Positions 37,691-49,176 of a stretch of 64,000 nt of DNA are shown here, one piece after another. The stretch spans positions 120,668,880-120,732,879 of the forward strand of contig CM051456.1 of the NCBI GenBank assembly GCA_028274465.1, written 5' to 3'. The position numbers were made by a program, and so were the translations under genes. Origin of the DNA: Plantago ovata. Its lineage: Eukaryota; Streptophyta; Magnoliopsida; Lamiales; Plantaginaceae. Within the stretch, counting starts at the first letter, position 1; every line of letters starts with the position of its first letter. The notes under the pieces were generated by a model. The model had not been told where the DNA came from. It saw only the letters and a program-made list of their open reading frames with translations, and searched no databases.

Positions 37691-37878
37691 TTGGCTAGAG
37701 ATGTAACTGATGGAAGTGTTGATTCACTAGCTAGCCAAGTTGAGTTACAACCATGAAGCGGGAGGGAGATTTCAGAATCAACCACCGGAAGAGTTATTGT
37801 TGTTTTTTGTGTTTAATTTAATTTAGTTTCTATTCCATCTGTTGTACCAAAACAAATTTTAAAATAAATAATAATAAC

Positions 37879-37915
<37 letters not shown>

Positions 37916-38632
37916 TAGGGACGTATAAGTATAGGACAAAATGAGGACTCACACAATAATTAATTAATGTGATGAGTTAACATATTTCCTCTCCTATTAT
38001 AAACATCTATTATATTTCAATTAATTCATATGCAGAGTCACTATGTCGTCGTAACATGATTATCCGGTATTTACTAGTATATCTATAATAATGCAATGTG
38101 CTTCTTGGCAATTTAAGGATACAATTGGCCTGAGAGATAAATTAGGATAGTGTATGGAATGGCAAAAACTGTATTAGCTGGGTTAACTTACCGGGTGATT
38201 TTGACAAGAAGTCATGGGGAAAAGGCCATTCTAGGTAATGAAACATGGCCCAAAGCAGTCTTTGCTGATTGGCTTGCCATGGGGATGGCTTTCGACCCAA
38301 GCAGGTTGCAAAGAGGGAGGAGGAACTCACCTATACCAAACCAATAAGATCGAAGATCGAAGCCGTCCTCCTAAACTTTTCCGGCAAGAACTCTCGTCTG
38401 CCACATTTTTATTTACATTTGACCATTGTATTAAATCACAAAACATTTGAATACTCACTGTACGTGAACTTCCGTAAATTCAAGAGGGGGTAAAAGATAA
38501 TTTTAAGCGGGCGCGAATCATCATAAATATATAAAGATGATATTATACACTAAAATAAAAATTTTGAGAGGGGCAATTGCCCACACTTGGGCGTTATTGC
38601 CTTCGCCCAAGAGATCGAACAGGCATCGCAAG
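37691..38632. other. Spacer 3' of receptor kinase copy 2 with AAT microsatellite
   Basis: It contains an AAT repeat at about 37864-37914. The open frame around 38150-38347 resembles no family I know. No gene is called. Confidence 0.6.
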
Positions 38633-41200
38633 CTATCTTGGTCCGGATACTTGCTGAGATGAGATATAAGAATAAACTGCATCAGATGCACTTCCAGTGC
38701 TAACATGATCAGAAGGAAACACCATAATATCATCCAATTCTCCTTCCCCTTGAATCACAGAATCTTCCGTGAACCTACGCCCATAAAACCGCAAAAAGTT
38801 CAATGATTCGAGTCGAGGAGACACTAAAGGTACGTTCCCTTCCAGCATCCCCACGACGCTTACCATACTTGGCCTAAGTCCCGGTTCCTCTTGTACACAA
38901 CATAATGCCACACGTACCATTCTCTCCACGTCTTCGCTATTCACTTTATCCTTCAATCTTGCATCCACAAGTTCCAAATACCTCCCTTGCTCATGCATTT
39001 CTAGTGCATATAACGGGAAGTAGACGAGCTCCTGAGCCGATGAAACTGTCGCGTTGCTATTTGCATGACTATGTGTCTGTGACACGCAATTTTTCCTCCC
39101 ACTTACAATTTCAAGCAACACCATTCCGAAGCTATAAACATCGGTTTTCTCAGAAATTGCAGAGCTCGTAAGCCATTCGGGAGCGAGATACCCCCGTGTC
39201 CCTCTCATGGTCGTGATATGACTGGACTGTTCACGTGTTAGGAGTTTCGAGAGCCCAAAGTCAGATATCTTTGCGTGGAAATGATCCTGCAAAAGAATGT
39301 TCTCTGGCTTTATATCACAGTGGATAATCTTTTGATCACACCCGGTATGCAAATATGCAAGCCCACGAGCTGAGCCAAGTGCTATTTCGACCCTTTCTTG
39401 CCATTCCAAAGCCGGTCCTTTACCAAAGAGGGTTTTATCAAGCGATCCACGGTTCATGTACTCGTAAACCAGCAGCAGTTGCCCCCCTTCAGCACAGAAG
39501 CCTTTTAACTTCACCAAGTTTATGTGATGGATGCTTCCAATAACAGCGATCTCAGTGCAAAAATCCTTTCTACCACGAACGCCCAGATTGTTGATCTTTT
39601 TCACAGCAACAAGGGAGTTATCAGGGAGTGTACCTTTGTATACTGTACCAAATCCACCTGCTCCAATCTTAGTATCGAAATTATTAGTCGCTGATTCGAG
39701 CTCTTGGTAGTTGAATCTCAAAGGCAATCCAGGGATTGCGAAATTGACATCGCCAGAAAGCCGAAAGTTAGAGTAGTTCGACTTTAACTTCCGGATGTCT
39801 GAGAGACTATACTTTTTACACAGCACAATTCCAATTACAAAAATAAGGATGAGGCCACTCAATGGTAATAGAACCACAGCCACAACAGGAAAGCCCACTG
39901 CCTTGTTTCTATGATCACCAAAATTAGCCGGTGAACTCAGAACAGCTTTAACAAATCCAAGTTGATTACTGTTTGTAGTTGCTTGCATAACTGATCCAAG
40001 CTCATCCTCAATCAAGTAACAAGAACCGGAGGAGTTATCATAGAAAACCCCAAAACAATTGCAATCGTTTGAGCAAAGATTTTGACAGATTGATAAATTT
40101 ACTCTGTAGCTGGCAGGTTTGATGAAGTCAATTGCGAAGTACTCCACCGAATGGCCTAGTTGCAAGTAAGAAATATTTGAAGAATTCATCTGGCTATTGT
40201 TTCTGGTGGAATTGCAAGAACCGGCCAACAAGTAAGAACGATCAGAAGGAACACAACCGTGACCAGAAGCCATGTGGAATCCCGATGGGCAGGAGCACAT
40301 TGGATTATTTCCAGATTTACCAGCTATACATAGACCAATGTTTCCGCAAATATATGGGATTCGGCATTCGTCAACAGGCATAACGAACTCATGATTTACA
40401 GTGGCTCCAGAGAAACTAGTAATGACAAACTGACCAGATTCATCCACCTTGGCTGTTCGAAACTCGGAAGTAGGCAAGCTCACTTGAATTACAACCGTCG
40501 ATCCATTCTGTGCAAAAAGATAGAGGCCAGTTTGGTTGATCTGCAAATAACCCACTGCAATATTCGAGTTGACATAAGCCTTTGTCTCCATGGAGAGTTT
40601 CCAGTATGCTAAACCCTGCCACTGCAAAACAGCATCAGATCCGCTTAACAAAAACTCATAACCACCCCTGGATAGATCAGAACCCGAGACTGCACCAACG
40701 AGCACCGTTAAAACAGGCAATTGTTGTCCAATCACAATCGTGTCAGTGGGGTTGTGAAAGCTCTCCCATAAGATCATATTGGACTGATCAAGCAAGACAA
40801 GATTCCCAGACTCTGTCAGGTGTAGCGCAGACACTAACGAGCGAAATGGCGGAGTAGACCATGCTAAAGTCCCATCTTCCTCAGCTACACTCATACCATC
40901 CGTAGTCAAACTCATGAACCCTGCCAATGGGACAGGCGAATCCCTGTTAGCGGACCATATAACAGTGTTGGATGCCGAGTGGAGAACGCACAAGTAGAGT
41001 CGACCTTGTTGGGCGTCTGGATTGAACATGGCCGCTTTAAAAGTCCCGTTACGAGATAGCAAGAAGCTCCCATAACTAGTTATGTATTGCAAACTGGAAG
41101 CTGTGAGATTCGGGTATGCGAACTCCGTGAACGGAATCCCTGATGCAAGAACTAAAAAGGAGAAAATTAGATTGAGCAGCAACAGCAACATGGTAGCCAT
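38633..41200 (-). CDS. S-domain (G-type lectin) receptor-like kinase, copy 2, intact
   Basis: Plasma-membrane receptor kinase of the At5g35370 type: 855 aa, single exon, no break. Signal peptide at 1-20; B-lectin domain about 40-155 (SANRDSPV, LTESGNLVLLD, LWESF); Cys-rich EGF-like region 275-316; PAN/apple domain about 335-420; membrane segment 436-461; kinase about 511-790. The glycine loop GAGGFG is at 513-518, the ATP-binding Lys at about 534, the catalytic loop HCDIKPEN at 627-634, and DFG at 647-649. The residue before the catalytic Asp is Cys, so this is a non-RD kinase, a class often linked to innate immune signalling. The N-terminal MATML replaces MSYTML in copy 1. The extracellular ligand is unknown. 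Confidence 0.95.
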   Translation of the reverse strand: MATMLLLLLNLIFSFLVLASGIPFTEFAYPNLTASSLQYITSYGSFLLSRNGTFKAAMFNPDAQQGRLYLCVLHSASNTVIWSANRDSPVPLAGFMSLTTDGMSVAEEDGTLAWSTPPFRSLVSALHLTESGNLVLLDQSNMILWESFHNPTDTIVIGQQLPVLTVLVGAVSGSDLSRGGYEFLLSGSDAVLQWQGLAYWKLSMETKAYVNSNIAVGYLQINQTGLYLFAQNGSTVVIQVSLPTSEFRTAKVDESGQFVITSFSGATVNHEFVMPVDECRIPYICGNIGLCIAGKSGNNPMCSCPSGFHMASGHGCVPSDRSYLLAGSCNSTRNNSQMNSSNISYLQLGHSVEYFAIDFIKPASYRVNLSICQNLCSNDCNCFGVFYDNSSGSCYLIEDELGSVMQATTNSNQLGFVKAVLSSPANFGDHRNKAVGFPVVAVVLLPLSGLILIFVIGIVLCKKYSLSDIRKLKSNYSNFRLSGDVNFAIPGLPLRFNYQELESATNNFDTKIGAGGFGTVYKGTLPDNSLVAVKKINNLGVRGRKDFCTEIAVIGSIHHINLVKLKGFCAEGGQLLLVYEYMNRGSLDKTLFGKGPALEWQERVEIALGSARGLAYLHTGCDQKIIHCDIKPENILLQDHFHAKISDFGLSKLLTREQSSHITTMRGTRGYLAPEWLTSSAISEKTDVYSFGMVLLEIVSGRKNCVSQTHSHANSNATVSSAQELVYFPLYALEMHEQGRYLELVDARLKDKVNSEDVERMVRVALCCVQEEPGLRPSMVSVVGMLEGNVPLVSPRLESLNFLRFYGRRFTEDSVIQGEGELDDIMVFPSDHVSTGSASDAVYSYISSQQVSGPR

Positions 41201-42315
41201 GTGGAAAGAAAATCAGGACAGTGTATCTGGAAAAAGAAGTGTTGGTAAAACATGGAACCATTCTTGTCTTTCTCAACTTGTGCACCATCATTTTCAGTTG
41301 ACTAATAAAAAAAGAATCAGCCTTTCAAAACTGAATGAAAGTGATTGGTAAATTAATATATGCAGCAAGGTATCAAGTGGGGTTCATGAATTTCAGTGAG
41401 ATATGCATCAAAGAGGCATTAACTATGAAGATAAATATGCTGAAGATGTCAATTCATTATCATCATTCATCAGCAGTATTATTGAAGTAATATTTTGTTC
41501 AAAGCGTTTACTTTTGAATGATAGTAGATGTCACAACTGATCAATTCCATTGGCAAAATAAAAGGATTAATTAAATAAAGGAATATACTAATAATAGGAG
41601 GGATGAATTATTGAAAGCTAAGCTAACAAACAGAGAGAGAGAGTGGAAACACGACGTACGGTTGAATTGATTCTCAGTCAGACAAAACAGCAAACACCTT
41701 GCCTACGTCCGAGCCGAAATGCTGCACATCACGCAGTTGGACTTTGGTAAACTACCTCTTGGGTCATCGTTGTGGGCACGCCCAAATGGAGCTCATTTAG
41801 TCTCTGTCCAAGCTTCAATCTTGTTTCTAATCATTCATGATATACTTGGTATTTATCAATTATCATTGTTGGAGTCTTGGAAATTTTGTGTTTGCATCCT
41901 AGTATAATTTATATTGGGTTTTTGTGAAAGTCTGGAAGTTACGAATAAATATACAAGTGTCTAGACTCTAGAGAAAATTGATAAGTCGTCCAAAATCCGG
42001 CGCATGCCAAATACAGGAAAACATGAAGTTTTAGAGTAAAGAAAAGTGATCGGTAAAGCTGAAGAATAGCAGAAATCTGGAAAATTCTGTTACATCATCG
42101 ATCACTAGCTGGTTGCTGTAAATCCTTACTATACTTAATTATAAATGTAAAAAGTAGACATAAATACTTTCTTACTTCAGTAAATTGCAAGCGAAGCAAA
42201 TACGTAGGTACACATACGTACGGTGTGATTCATTGTGATAGGTTTCGCCTTTTCTTTCACGTAATTCCCATCTTATTTTTCGTGGAGTAATTGCCAACTG
42301 AATTCATCATCATTG
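41201..42315. other. Upstream region of receptor kinase copy 2 and spacer
   Basis: It shares patches with the flank of copy 1 up to about 41800. The open frame at 41719-41907 lies in this duplicated promoter region and is not supported as a gene. Confidence 0.5.
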
Positions 42316-42450
42316 GTAGTATATAAATCCTTACCCAATAACCATTCTAATTCATCAAAACCATATACATCTTCCGATCGATTAAAGTGGGTTCAGTTTG
42401 CAGCTAGCTAGTTCCGTGTGTTTTAAGATTATTACTCTGTATTCTGTAAG
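42316..42450 (+). promoter_or_regulatory. Promoter and non-coding first exon of the GASA gene
   Basis: A TATA-like box (GTATATAAAT) lies at about 42318-42327. A probable 5' UTR exon follows and ends near 42450 at CTGTAAG/GTACG. The acceptor TTGTTGTTAG precedes the ATG exon at about 42752. Confidence 0.55.
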
Positions 42451-42518
42451 GTACGCCAGCTTCGTGTTTTTAAGAAAGGTACATTTGCTTAGTATACAGT
42501 AGAGCTGATAGAGATGTA

Positions 42519-42657
42519 TCATGATGAGTTTCTATTTAAAATGTTTGGTAAGGTACTAAACATTTTCTTTTCGTTGCACCAATTTTTCCTGCACTATTTT
42601 ATAAAATCTTTATTCTTTTCGCCTTACCAAACATTTTACATAGAAACTCATCATGAA
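42519..42657. mobile_element. Small MITE in the 5' UTR intron of the GASA gene
   Basis: The left arm TCATGATGAGTTTCTATTTA continuing to GTTTGGTAAGG and the right arm CCTTACCAAACATTTTACAT continuing to ACTCATCATGA are inverted repeats of about 37 bp. The element is about 140 bp and has no coding capacity. Confidence 0.85.
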
Positions 42658-42766
42658 ACGGAGGAAATAGTCCATTCCTATGACAAAGCAGCATAGATTA
42701 TATTGCATTATGACAGACTCTTTTTTCTTCTTTTCTTTTGGGTTGTTGTTAGGCATACTTGAAGAA

Positions 42767-43039
42767 ATGGCACAAATGAAGCCAAGCATGGCAATTCTTG
42801 TAATTTCTCTCGCTCTCGTTCTCACTTTTGCAATTGAACCAATAATGGGGGATGATTTCTGCGACCCAAAGTGTCAGTACAGATGCTCTAAGGCTGGCCG
42901 CCAGGACAGGTGCCTCAAGTACTGCGGAATCTGTTGTGCCAAGTGTCGTTGCGTGCCATCGGGAACTTACGGAAACAAGGATGAGTGCCCTTGTTATAGG
43001 GACTGGAAGAACTCCAAGGGAGGTCCCAAGTGCCCTTGA
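42767..43039 (+). CDS. GASA/snakin-family cysteine-rich peptide
   Basis: A secreted 90-aa precursor. An N-terminal signal peptide ([20 protein letters not shown]) is followed by a mature region of about 60 residues with the twelve-cysteine GASA signature: [47 protein letters not shown] and KGGPKCP. All twelve Cys are present. The family includes snakin-1 and peamaclein, which are antimicrobial or gibberellin-responsive peptides. The short mature form lacking a linker is closest to snakin-1. The ATG at 42767 was chosen because it directly precedes the signal peptide; the open frame begins earlier but crosses an acceptor site. Confidence 0.95.
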   Translation: MAQMKPSMAILVISLALVLTFAIEPIMGDDFCDPKCQYRCSKAGRQDRCLKYCGICCAKCRCVPSGTYGNKDECPCYRDWKNSKGGPKCP

Positions 43040-43814
43040 GTCTCAAGTTGGCATGAAAGCAGTGGAATATGCATTTTCCTACTTCTATTTTATCTATAAT
43101 AATTATGCCAATATATATATGTAACTCTTGGAATTTAATGGAATATCTTAACTGTTGGATAAAATAAGTTGAGAAAATAAGGTTCACAAATCACACTTTC
43201 TACTTATTTCAGTAGCGTGGGAGTACTGTTTTGTAAATCTTAACTGTTTGGAGTAATGTTCACGCCAGGCATAGAAATCATTAGAGGACCATATTTGTAT
43301 TTGTACTAGATTTGCTGGGTAAGATTCGATACAAAATACAAGAGCAATAACACACGAACATCATCTTATCAAGTCAAATATATAAAAATATCGAGATTTT
43401 TAATAAATAACATCAATGTCACTGCATGGCCTCCCACAAGTCCTCATAAAATCAATGTCATTAGACGGCCTCCCACAAGTCCTCGTGGTTATTTTTTTCC
43501 TTGAAATGTACTACTAGTCTACTACTACTACTCAATGTATACACCAGAATGTCATTCTCCATTTATCCTAAATCATTTTCTGTATAGTACAGTAATAAGT
43601 AGCAAAAAAATATCTGATTACCAACAAAAAAAAGTTCCGCAATTTCAACTACTCACTGGAGACTAGTTACTATTTGCCTTGGTGAATCCCTCTGAGACAC
43701 CAATGTACCAAAACAATTTAATCTTTTTACAGAAACTTAGGACCAAGGCAGGTGTGACGCATGAAGATCATTTCAACAGATGACTCAAAGTATGTTTTCT
43801 TCATGTGCCTCTTG
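43040..43814. other. Spacer between the convergent GASA and COG8 genes
   Basis: It holds the 3' UTRs and one short duplication: GGCCTCCCACAAGTCCTC occurs twice at about 43427-43484. No gene is seen. Confidence 0.6.
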
Positions 43815-46800
43815 TCATAATGATGCTGTTCTTTTCGTATCCAAACCAGTATCACTTGCATCAACTTGTTCGAAATTGCTTTTAGTTCTTTCAATACCAT
43901 TTGGAACACCATTTTCTGTCGCAGCTGGCAGATTACCGTTTTCTGAGACATCTACAGGTTTTCGCAACTCTTTCGGGGTTGATGTGGCTAATAGCCGTTC
44001 AATTCCCTCAAATAAGTTCCTGGCATCTGTAATAAGAACAGCTCCACCTGGGTAACAGCGGCCAAAGCATGTAGAACAATGCGGGAAAGCAACCTGCATG
44101 CATTCACAGGGATGCTAGTCACCAAGTATAAAAAGGTAGTATAATAATTACAGGTGCCAACCTTTTAACTGATTTTCACGATGAGTTGAAAGAATTATGA
44201 TAACATCATATATCAGATGGAAAAACTGGTTTACAGCTGAACAAGTGTCCGCAGAAAGATTACCTCAATGAATGCTCTGCAAAGTTTAAGGAAAAGCACA
44301 GACTCATTGTCTTTGAGCATCCTAGTCGTATTATATCTCAGAAGAGAATCAGAAACAGCCTGCAAACCCTTGACCAATTCTTGAGCGAGCACATTTTTCA
44401 AACTTAATGGAGCACAAGGACGTAGCTCATTCATTGTTGCAGATACACCTGTACGGGAATTCATAAACTCAACAAAATCATACTACAACATTTAGGACGA
44501 ACTCAGTTCAATAGTGTTAATATTATAACACATCAACTTTACCATTAATAAAAACAGCAAGAGGTGGATGCTCCATAAGGTTTGAAGGAGGATCGACATC
44601 ATCTAGACTTTCTTCACCCAAACTACCCGCAGGGAAGCCAACTGCTGGTAATGGAACCCAGCGATGAGAATCCAAGACCAACTGAATTAGTCAAAAGATG
44701 AGTGTTATAAGTCTTCAGTCAATAGTGACATATTATTCTTCTCTGCAATAAGAAACTTGAAATGCAATTCAAGTGACAAAAACTAGTACTTGACAAAAGA
44801 CATACCTGAAAATTTTCAACAGCTGTAGTCATATTCTTTGAAAACAAATTAAGTACTGCTCTGAGGAAAGAAAAGAGAGATGTTAGAGGCTTAGAGCTGC
44901 CTAATACCAAGGGTATAACGGAATATAAAAAGAAAAAAGACACTTACTCTTCAAAAAGAGGAGGAAGTAATCCTCGGAAATCCAATCCAACCCAACCAAG
45001 GCCCATAGCACAATACTGTAGGGAAAGAAAAAAAAAAACAGAAGTAAATATAATGTTGAAAACTTGAAATACAGATACACAAAATAAACAGTATGAACAC
45101 AGATACAATACAAATCAGCTTAACAGTAGACATGGATTTAAGGAACAAAAAATAAAAATAAAAAATTGATTAGTCAAAGGCATCTATTTACTATCCTAGA
45201 TAAGAAGTAAACCTCCAGAGATTATTTTTTTTAGAATATCTAACATTCTTTCTTTGGCGTTTTCCTAAAAAGGCCCTCTGTACTTTGAACATAACCTACT
45301 TTTATTAGAAAGTCTAGAGGATCAAAGATATCCACTAAAACTGAGACTTACAGATCATTCCCCTTTCTCAGAAAGTCAATAATAAAAAAACAACGGTAGA
45401 TTATCCCGGCAAAATGCTTTGGGGGAATGAAGTGCATTGCAGCATCCATGCTACGTTATTATTGTTTCTCAGCAACTCCCTCACTAGGTTTTCTTGGTAA
45501 GACATTTTCAAAAAGAGTGCCTTAGGAAGGGCAAAAGTAGGAGAACTCATTCTCACCATGCACTGATCAAGAATATTTGACAAAGATCCTCCTTCACTTA
45601 TCTTCGGGAGCATCAGCTTTAGTGTCTTCAGGTGTGAGGTAATCTGGTGCATAGCCCAGTCAAAGAGAAGGCCCCCATCATAATTTTCTTCATTCCCGGA
45701 TGTATCATCAGCAAATATGGCTCTGTATTGGTTAACAACGTCAAAAAGATTCGTTCTGTGACAAGTTACCATCCCTTTCAAATATTCATAAGGATTCCTC
45801 TGGTCTAATTCATCGAGTATTCCAGTAAGCCAGGCTTCTCGGCATCTTAAAAACTGAACAGCAGAGAAGTGCCATTCATCAGTATAATAGGGAAAGAAAA
45901 AAAAAACGACCAGGAAAAACAAACACCACAAACCCATGTAGAGGGAAAAATCTACCTGTAGCCGCATCTCATACTCACTGAAAACTCCTATTCGGCGTAA
46001 ATATCCAATAATACGAAGACATTCTGGTAACTGCAAGCATAGTTACGGTCAAGGTTTTAATCACATATAGAAGTTCCATTACTATTAAAAACTATTAGTA
46101 TTTTCTATGTTGCACTGGGTCAAGAATCATAACTTGAAATAGGAAGTAGTACCTGAATGTTGGATCTAAGTTTCTGAAGAAGCTGAGAAAGAAGAGACTG
46201 AGTGGTCTGCCGAACTTCTGCTGATAGGGTCTGAATCAGAGGAATTCTTTTTTTGATACAGAAAACATTTAATCAATAAATGCTCGAACCATTTGACAGA
46301 TGAAAGAACTTGCATAGTGTTAAAATAAACAAGATACTTACTTGGGATGCATTGTAGTAAGTTTTGTAACAAATGCTTCCAAGTCAAGAGCTTCATCATA
46401 ATTCCCATTCCTTACACATCTGCATCAACAGAAGATATAAGGACTTATGAAACCTAGAAAACTCGATGTAAAAGCATCAGGAAACTATAGATAACAGATG
46501 AGTTTTGGCATACGTGTCCATGAGCTGAGGAATTTCAAGCAAATCGAGCAAAGTAGTGTGATTTGCCAGCAGTGTTTGGTTCATCTTCCTCTTCTCCAAT
46601 ATATGTTCAGCCGAATCAACAAATTCAGTGCAGCCAGAAGTTAGCTTTGGAATCTCAGCTATCTACACGAAAAGATTATCATGATGGAGATTAATTCTAA
46701 GTTAGCATACTAGTTTTTAACTCTTACTACTTAGATCCAAATTCGAAGGGCTTAAAACTACTTAACTAAGATAGATTAACCCCAAACCATTCACGAGCTT

Positions 46801-47267
46801 CACTACTACAAGTTTAAATTGACTTCAATAACAATGCAGCAGCTAACTAATACATGAATCAATGAGATCAATCCAAAAATCAACCAAAAAATAAAATGAA
46901 AAATCAATGGATAGATTACGAACCAGGGAGTCGAGATGATTGTCAATAGAAGAAACCTCGTCCTTGATCTGGAGCAACGCATCGGCCGCAGCAATGAAGG
47001 CACGGTAGTTGCCCACTGCAACCTCCTGCATCTGGCGCTGAATTCTCTCCGCATCTACTCTCAACAGTTCTGGTTCCTTGAGAAATTGAAATACGCAGCT
47101 AAAGCAGACCAAAAGTACTGAGAGAGAGGAGGTTTGAATTGAATTGAATTGAAATGAATAGGTACCTTGTGTAGACGATCCAGAGTGAAGGAGAGGAGTT
47201 CGGAAACGTAGGGCTGCTGCGCGGCGGAGGCGAGGGGGAGAAGATTTGACACATTTTGCGACGACAT
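43815..47267 (-). CDS. COG8: Conserved oligomeric Golgi complex subunit 8
   Basis: COG8 belongs to lobe B of the COG tether, which captures vesicles for retrograde transport within the Golgi. Twelve exons join in phase: 47166-47267, 46924-47076, 46514-46662, 46342-46419, 46153-46246, 45956-46030, 45557-45853, 44948-45015, 44806-44860, 44543-44681, 44264-44448 and 43815-44093. They give 557 aa, near the usual plant COG8 length. Recognisable parts are [35 protein letters not shown] and [18 protein letters not shown] (N-terminal coiled region), [36 protein letters not shown] across an exon junction, and the final exon with [15 protein letters not shown]. The Ser/Thr-rich tail ends at TGA 43815. 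No defect is seen. Confidence 0.95.
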
Positions 47268-48490
47268 TGCTGTTAGACGCTCCGATCCGAAATTGGAAGA
47301 GATTTAGAAGACTAATTTTCCGATAGCCTCTTCCGTCTATTTCCTTCCTTATTTGATTTGCAGTTTGCTCTTTATTACTAGGAAATTCTTTATTACTACG
47401 TAATTATTTTTAATTAAACCGATGTACTCATCTGTTTTGTTTTTTATGTTTGCATTTGTATCGGTGTTTAGAAGGTTTCTATAAGTGTGTTGTTTGGTTT
47501 GGTTCGGTCACAATACCAACAATAAATTTGTTGAGACAAATATTTATTAAGTAAAAAGGAAAGTAAATAATGTAAAAAAACGGATAAAAATGAAATAAAT
47601 AAATAATCTAAAAAATTAGATGAATAATAAATGTGAGCTTTTGGGTTCGGTTGGGGATCCGGTTAGACTAACTCGGTTTTTTGCACATACTGACATGCTG
47701 CATCCTTTTCGATTTTTTTCGTATGCCCACACCCATTCGTAAATCGACGCTCCTAATATGCTATAGCCGATGAAAGGACCAGAGACTATTATTTCAAGTT
47801 TCAAATCATGCATAGCCTACTATTGTTTCAGAATCCTGCACACCGAACCCCAAGTTGGATATTTAAGGCTCTATTCGTTTCACCTTAATTTTAATTTATT
47901 AAATTCAGTCCAGTTCAGATAAGTTCAGTTCAGATTTATTAAGTTCAGTTCAGTTCAGTTCAGATAAATTCAGTGCAGTTCAGGTTTGTTTAGTTAAAAA
48001 TTGTATTTCAAATAAGTTCAGTTCAGTTCAAAATTTTTAAGTTCAGTTCAGATTTATTAAGTTCAGTTCAGAGTTTTTCAGGCGAAAGATTTCATTTGTT
48101 TCTTCCAACATTTTTTCTTAAATAAATGTAGGCATTTTTCTCTTATCTCCCTGGTGTTGCAGGCATTTTCAAACACCATTTTGATTTTGACCTTAAGGCC
48201 ATCCCTCGGGAAAAAAAAGGTAGCACCGAAGAAAGGAAAGAGCGAGATGCTTGTTTTTGTTCTTCCCGCGAATCGAAGATCATTCACTTGCCGAATGAAG
48301 TGGGTGAAATTCTTTTTGCCTTCTTCTTTCTTGTTCTCGCTGGTCAAGCTTTCTAAAAAAAAAAGAAACAGATCCTTAGTATCCATCACTATTTTTTGGT
48401 TGAACACTTGGAGAGAGCCAGATTTACAATTCCACCTTTTCAGTTATGTATTACATATTCACTTCATTATTTTCCTTCGTTATAAACAAT
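47268..48490. other. Spacer with TTCAG-rich repeat
   Basis: It starts with the COG8 promoter side. At about 47905-48080 the word GTTCAGTTCAG is repeated many times with ATTTATTAA spacers. Open frames at 48078-48525 are unsupported. Confidence 0.6.
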
Positions 48491-48499
48491 CAACTACTG

Positions 48500-48690
48500 G
48501 AGTTATAAAGGTGGTCGAGTGGTAGGAGTTTTGGAGTAGCACATGTGAGGTTGGGAGTTTGAAACGATTTGTGTAAATTAAGAAGACATTATCTCGATCA
48601 CCGAACACTCATATCATTCGGTCACAATTATAACTCCGCTTTGAATCTTAAACCTATGTGATATTTATATTCTTGCATGCAGTCTCAAAT
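48500..48690 (+). mobile_element. tRNA-derived SINE candidate
   Basis: An RNA polymerase III A-box-like word (TGGTCGAGTGGT, about 48512) is followed some 35 nt later by a B-box-like word (GAGTTTGAAAC, about 48554). This is the spacing of tRNA-derived plant SINEs. The rest of the unit is AT-rich and the 3' end is not clear. It does not fold as a full tRNA by eye. Confidence 0.5.
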
Positions 48691-49176
48691 TCAATGCTAA
48701 CACAAAACTCAAATATTTTTTTTTAAATCACAACCAAAATTGATTGATTAACCAGAGGAGGTACATCATACCCATGGCCATTATCCCGGACGTTCAGAGT
48801 CCTAAGACCTATAATCTTATTTGCATTTTCTTCATTGCAAGCAAAACTCCCAACTCCTAATTCCTAAGTCCTAACTGTGAAATTCTCTGGAGGTTTACTT
48901 TATATTAAAACCTTACCCAGCTGGAAAATGAAGGACTTTGTGCTAATAGTGAGTGATACAATCACACAGCTTGCTAATAGTGAGTGATACAATCATACAG
49001 CTTTCAGCAATCCTCAGGAAACACTATAGAAAGTCGAGACTCACAGAGGAACTCTAATAGGCTAATGGCAAGCCTCAAATCAAATCTTTTCCATCCTTGC
49101 AATTATTATCCAGTTCAAGAGTCTCAGACCAAGTTCTATGAAAATTTGCAGAAACATGCATCCATAAATGAAATGA
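48691..49176. other. Spacer 3' of the aminotransferase, no gene
   Basis: A short duplication (GCTAATAGTGAGTGATACAATCA, twice near 48942-48998) is present. No gene is supported. Confidence 0.5.

Noticed and set aside
37255-37785. 176-codon minus-strand open frame with repeated WHLKIEVLYIV
   Set aside because: It is the translation of the Helitron-head repeats and not a protein gene.
38142-38493. Overlapping open frames 3' of receptor kinase copy 2
   Set aside because: No family resemblance, no splice context, and overlapping frames on both strands.
48078-48525. Overlapping open frames of 109 and 123 codons on opposite strands
   Set aside because: They are low-complexity Lys/Phe-rich frames in an AT-rich spacer with no homology.
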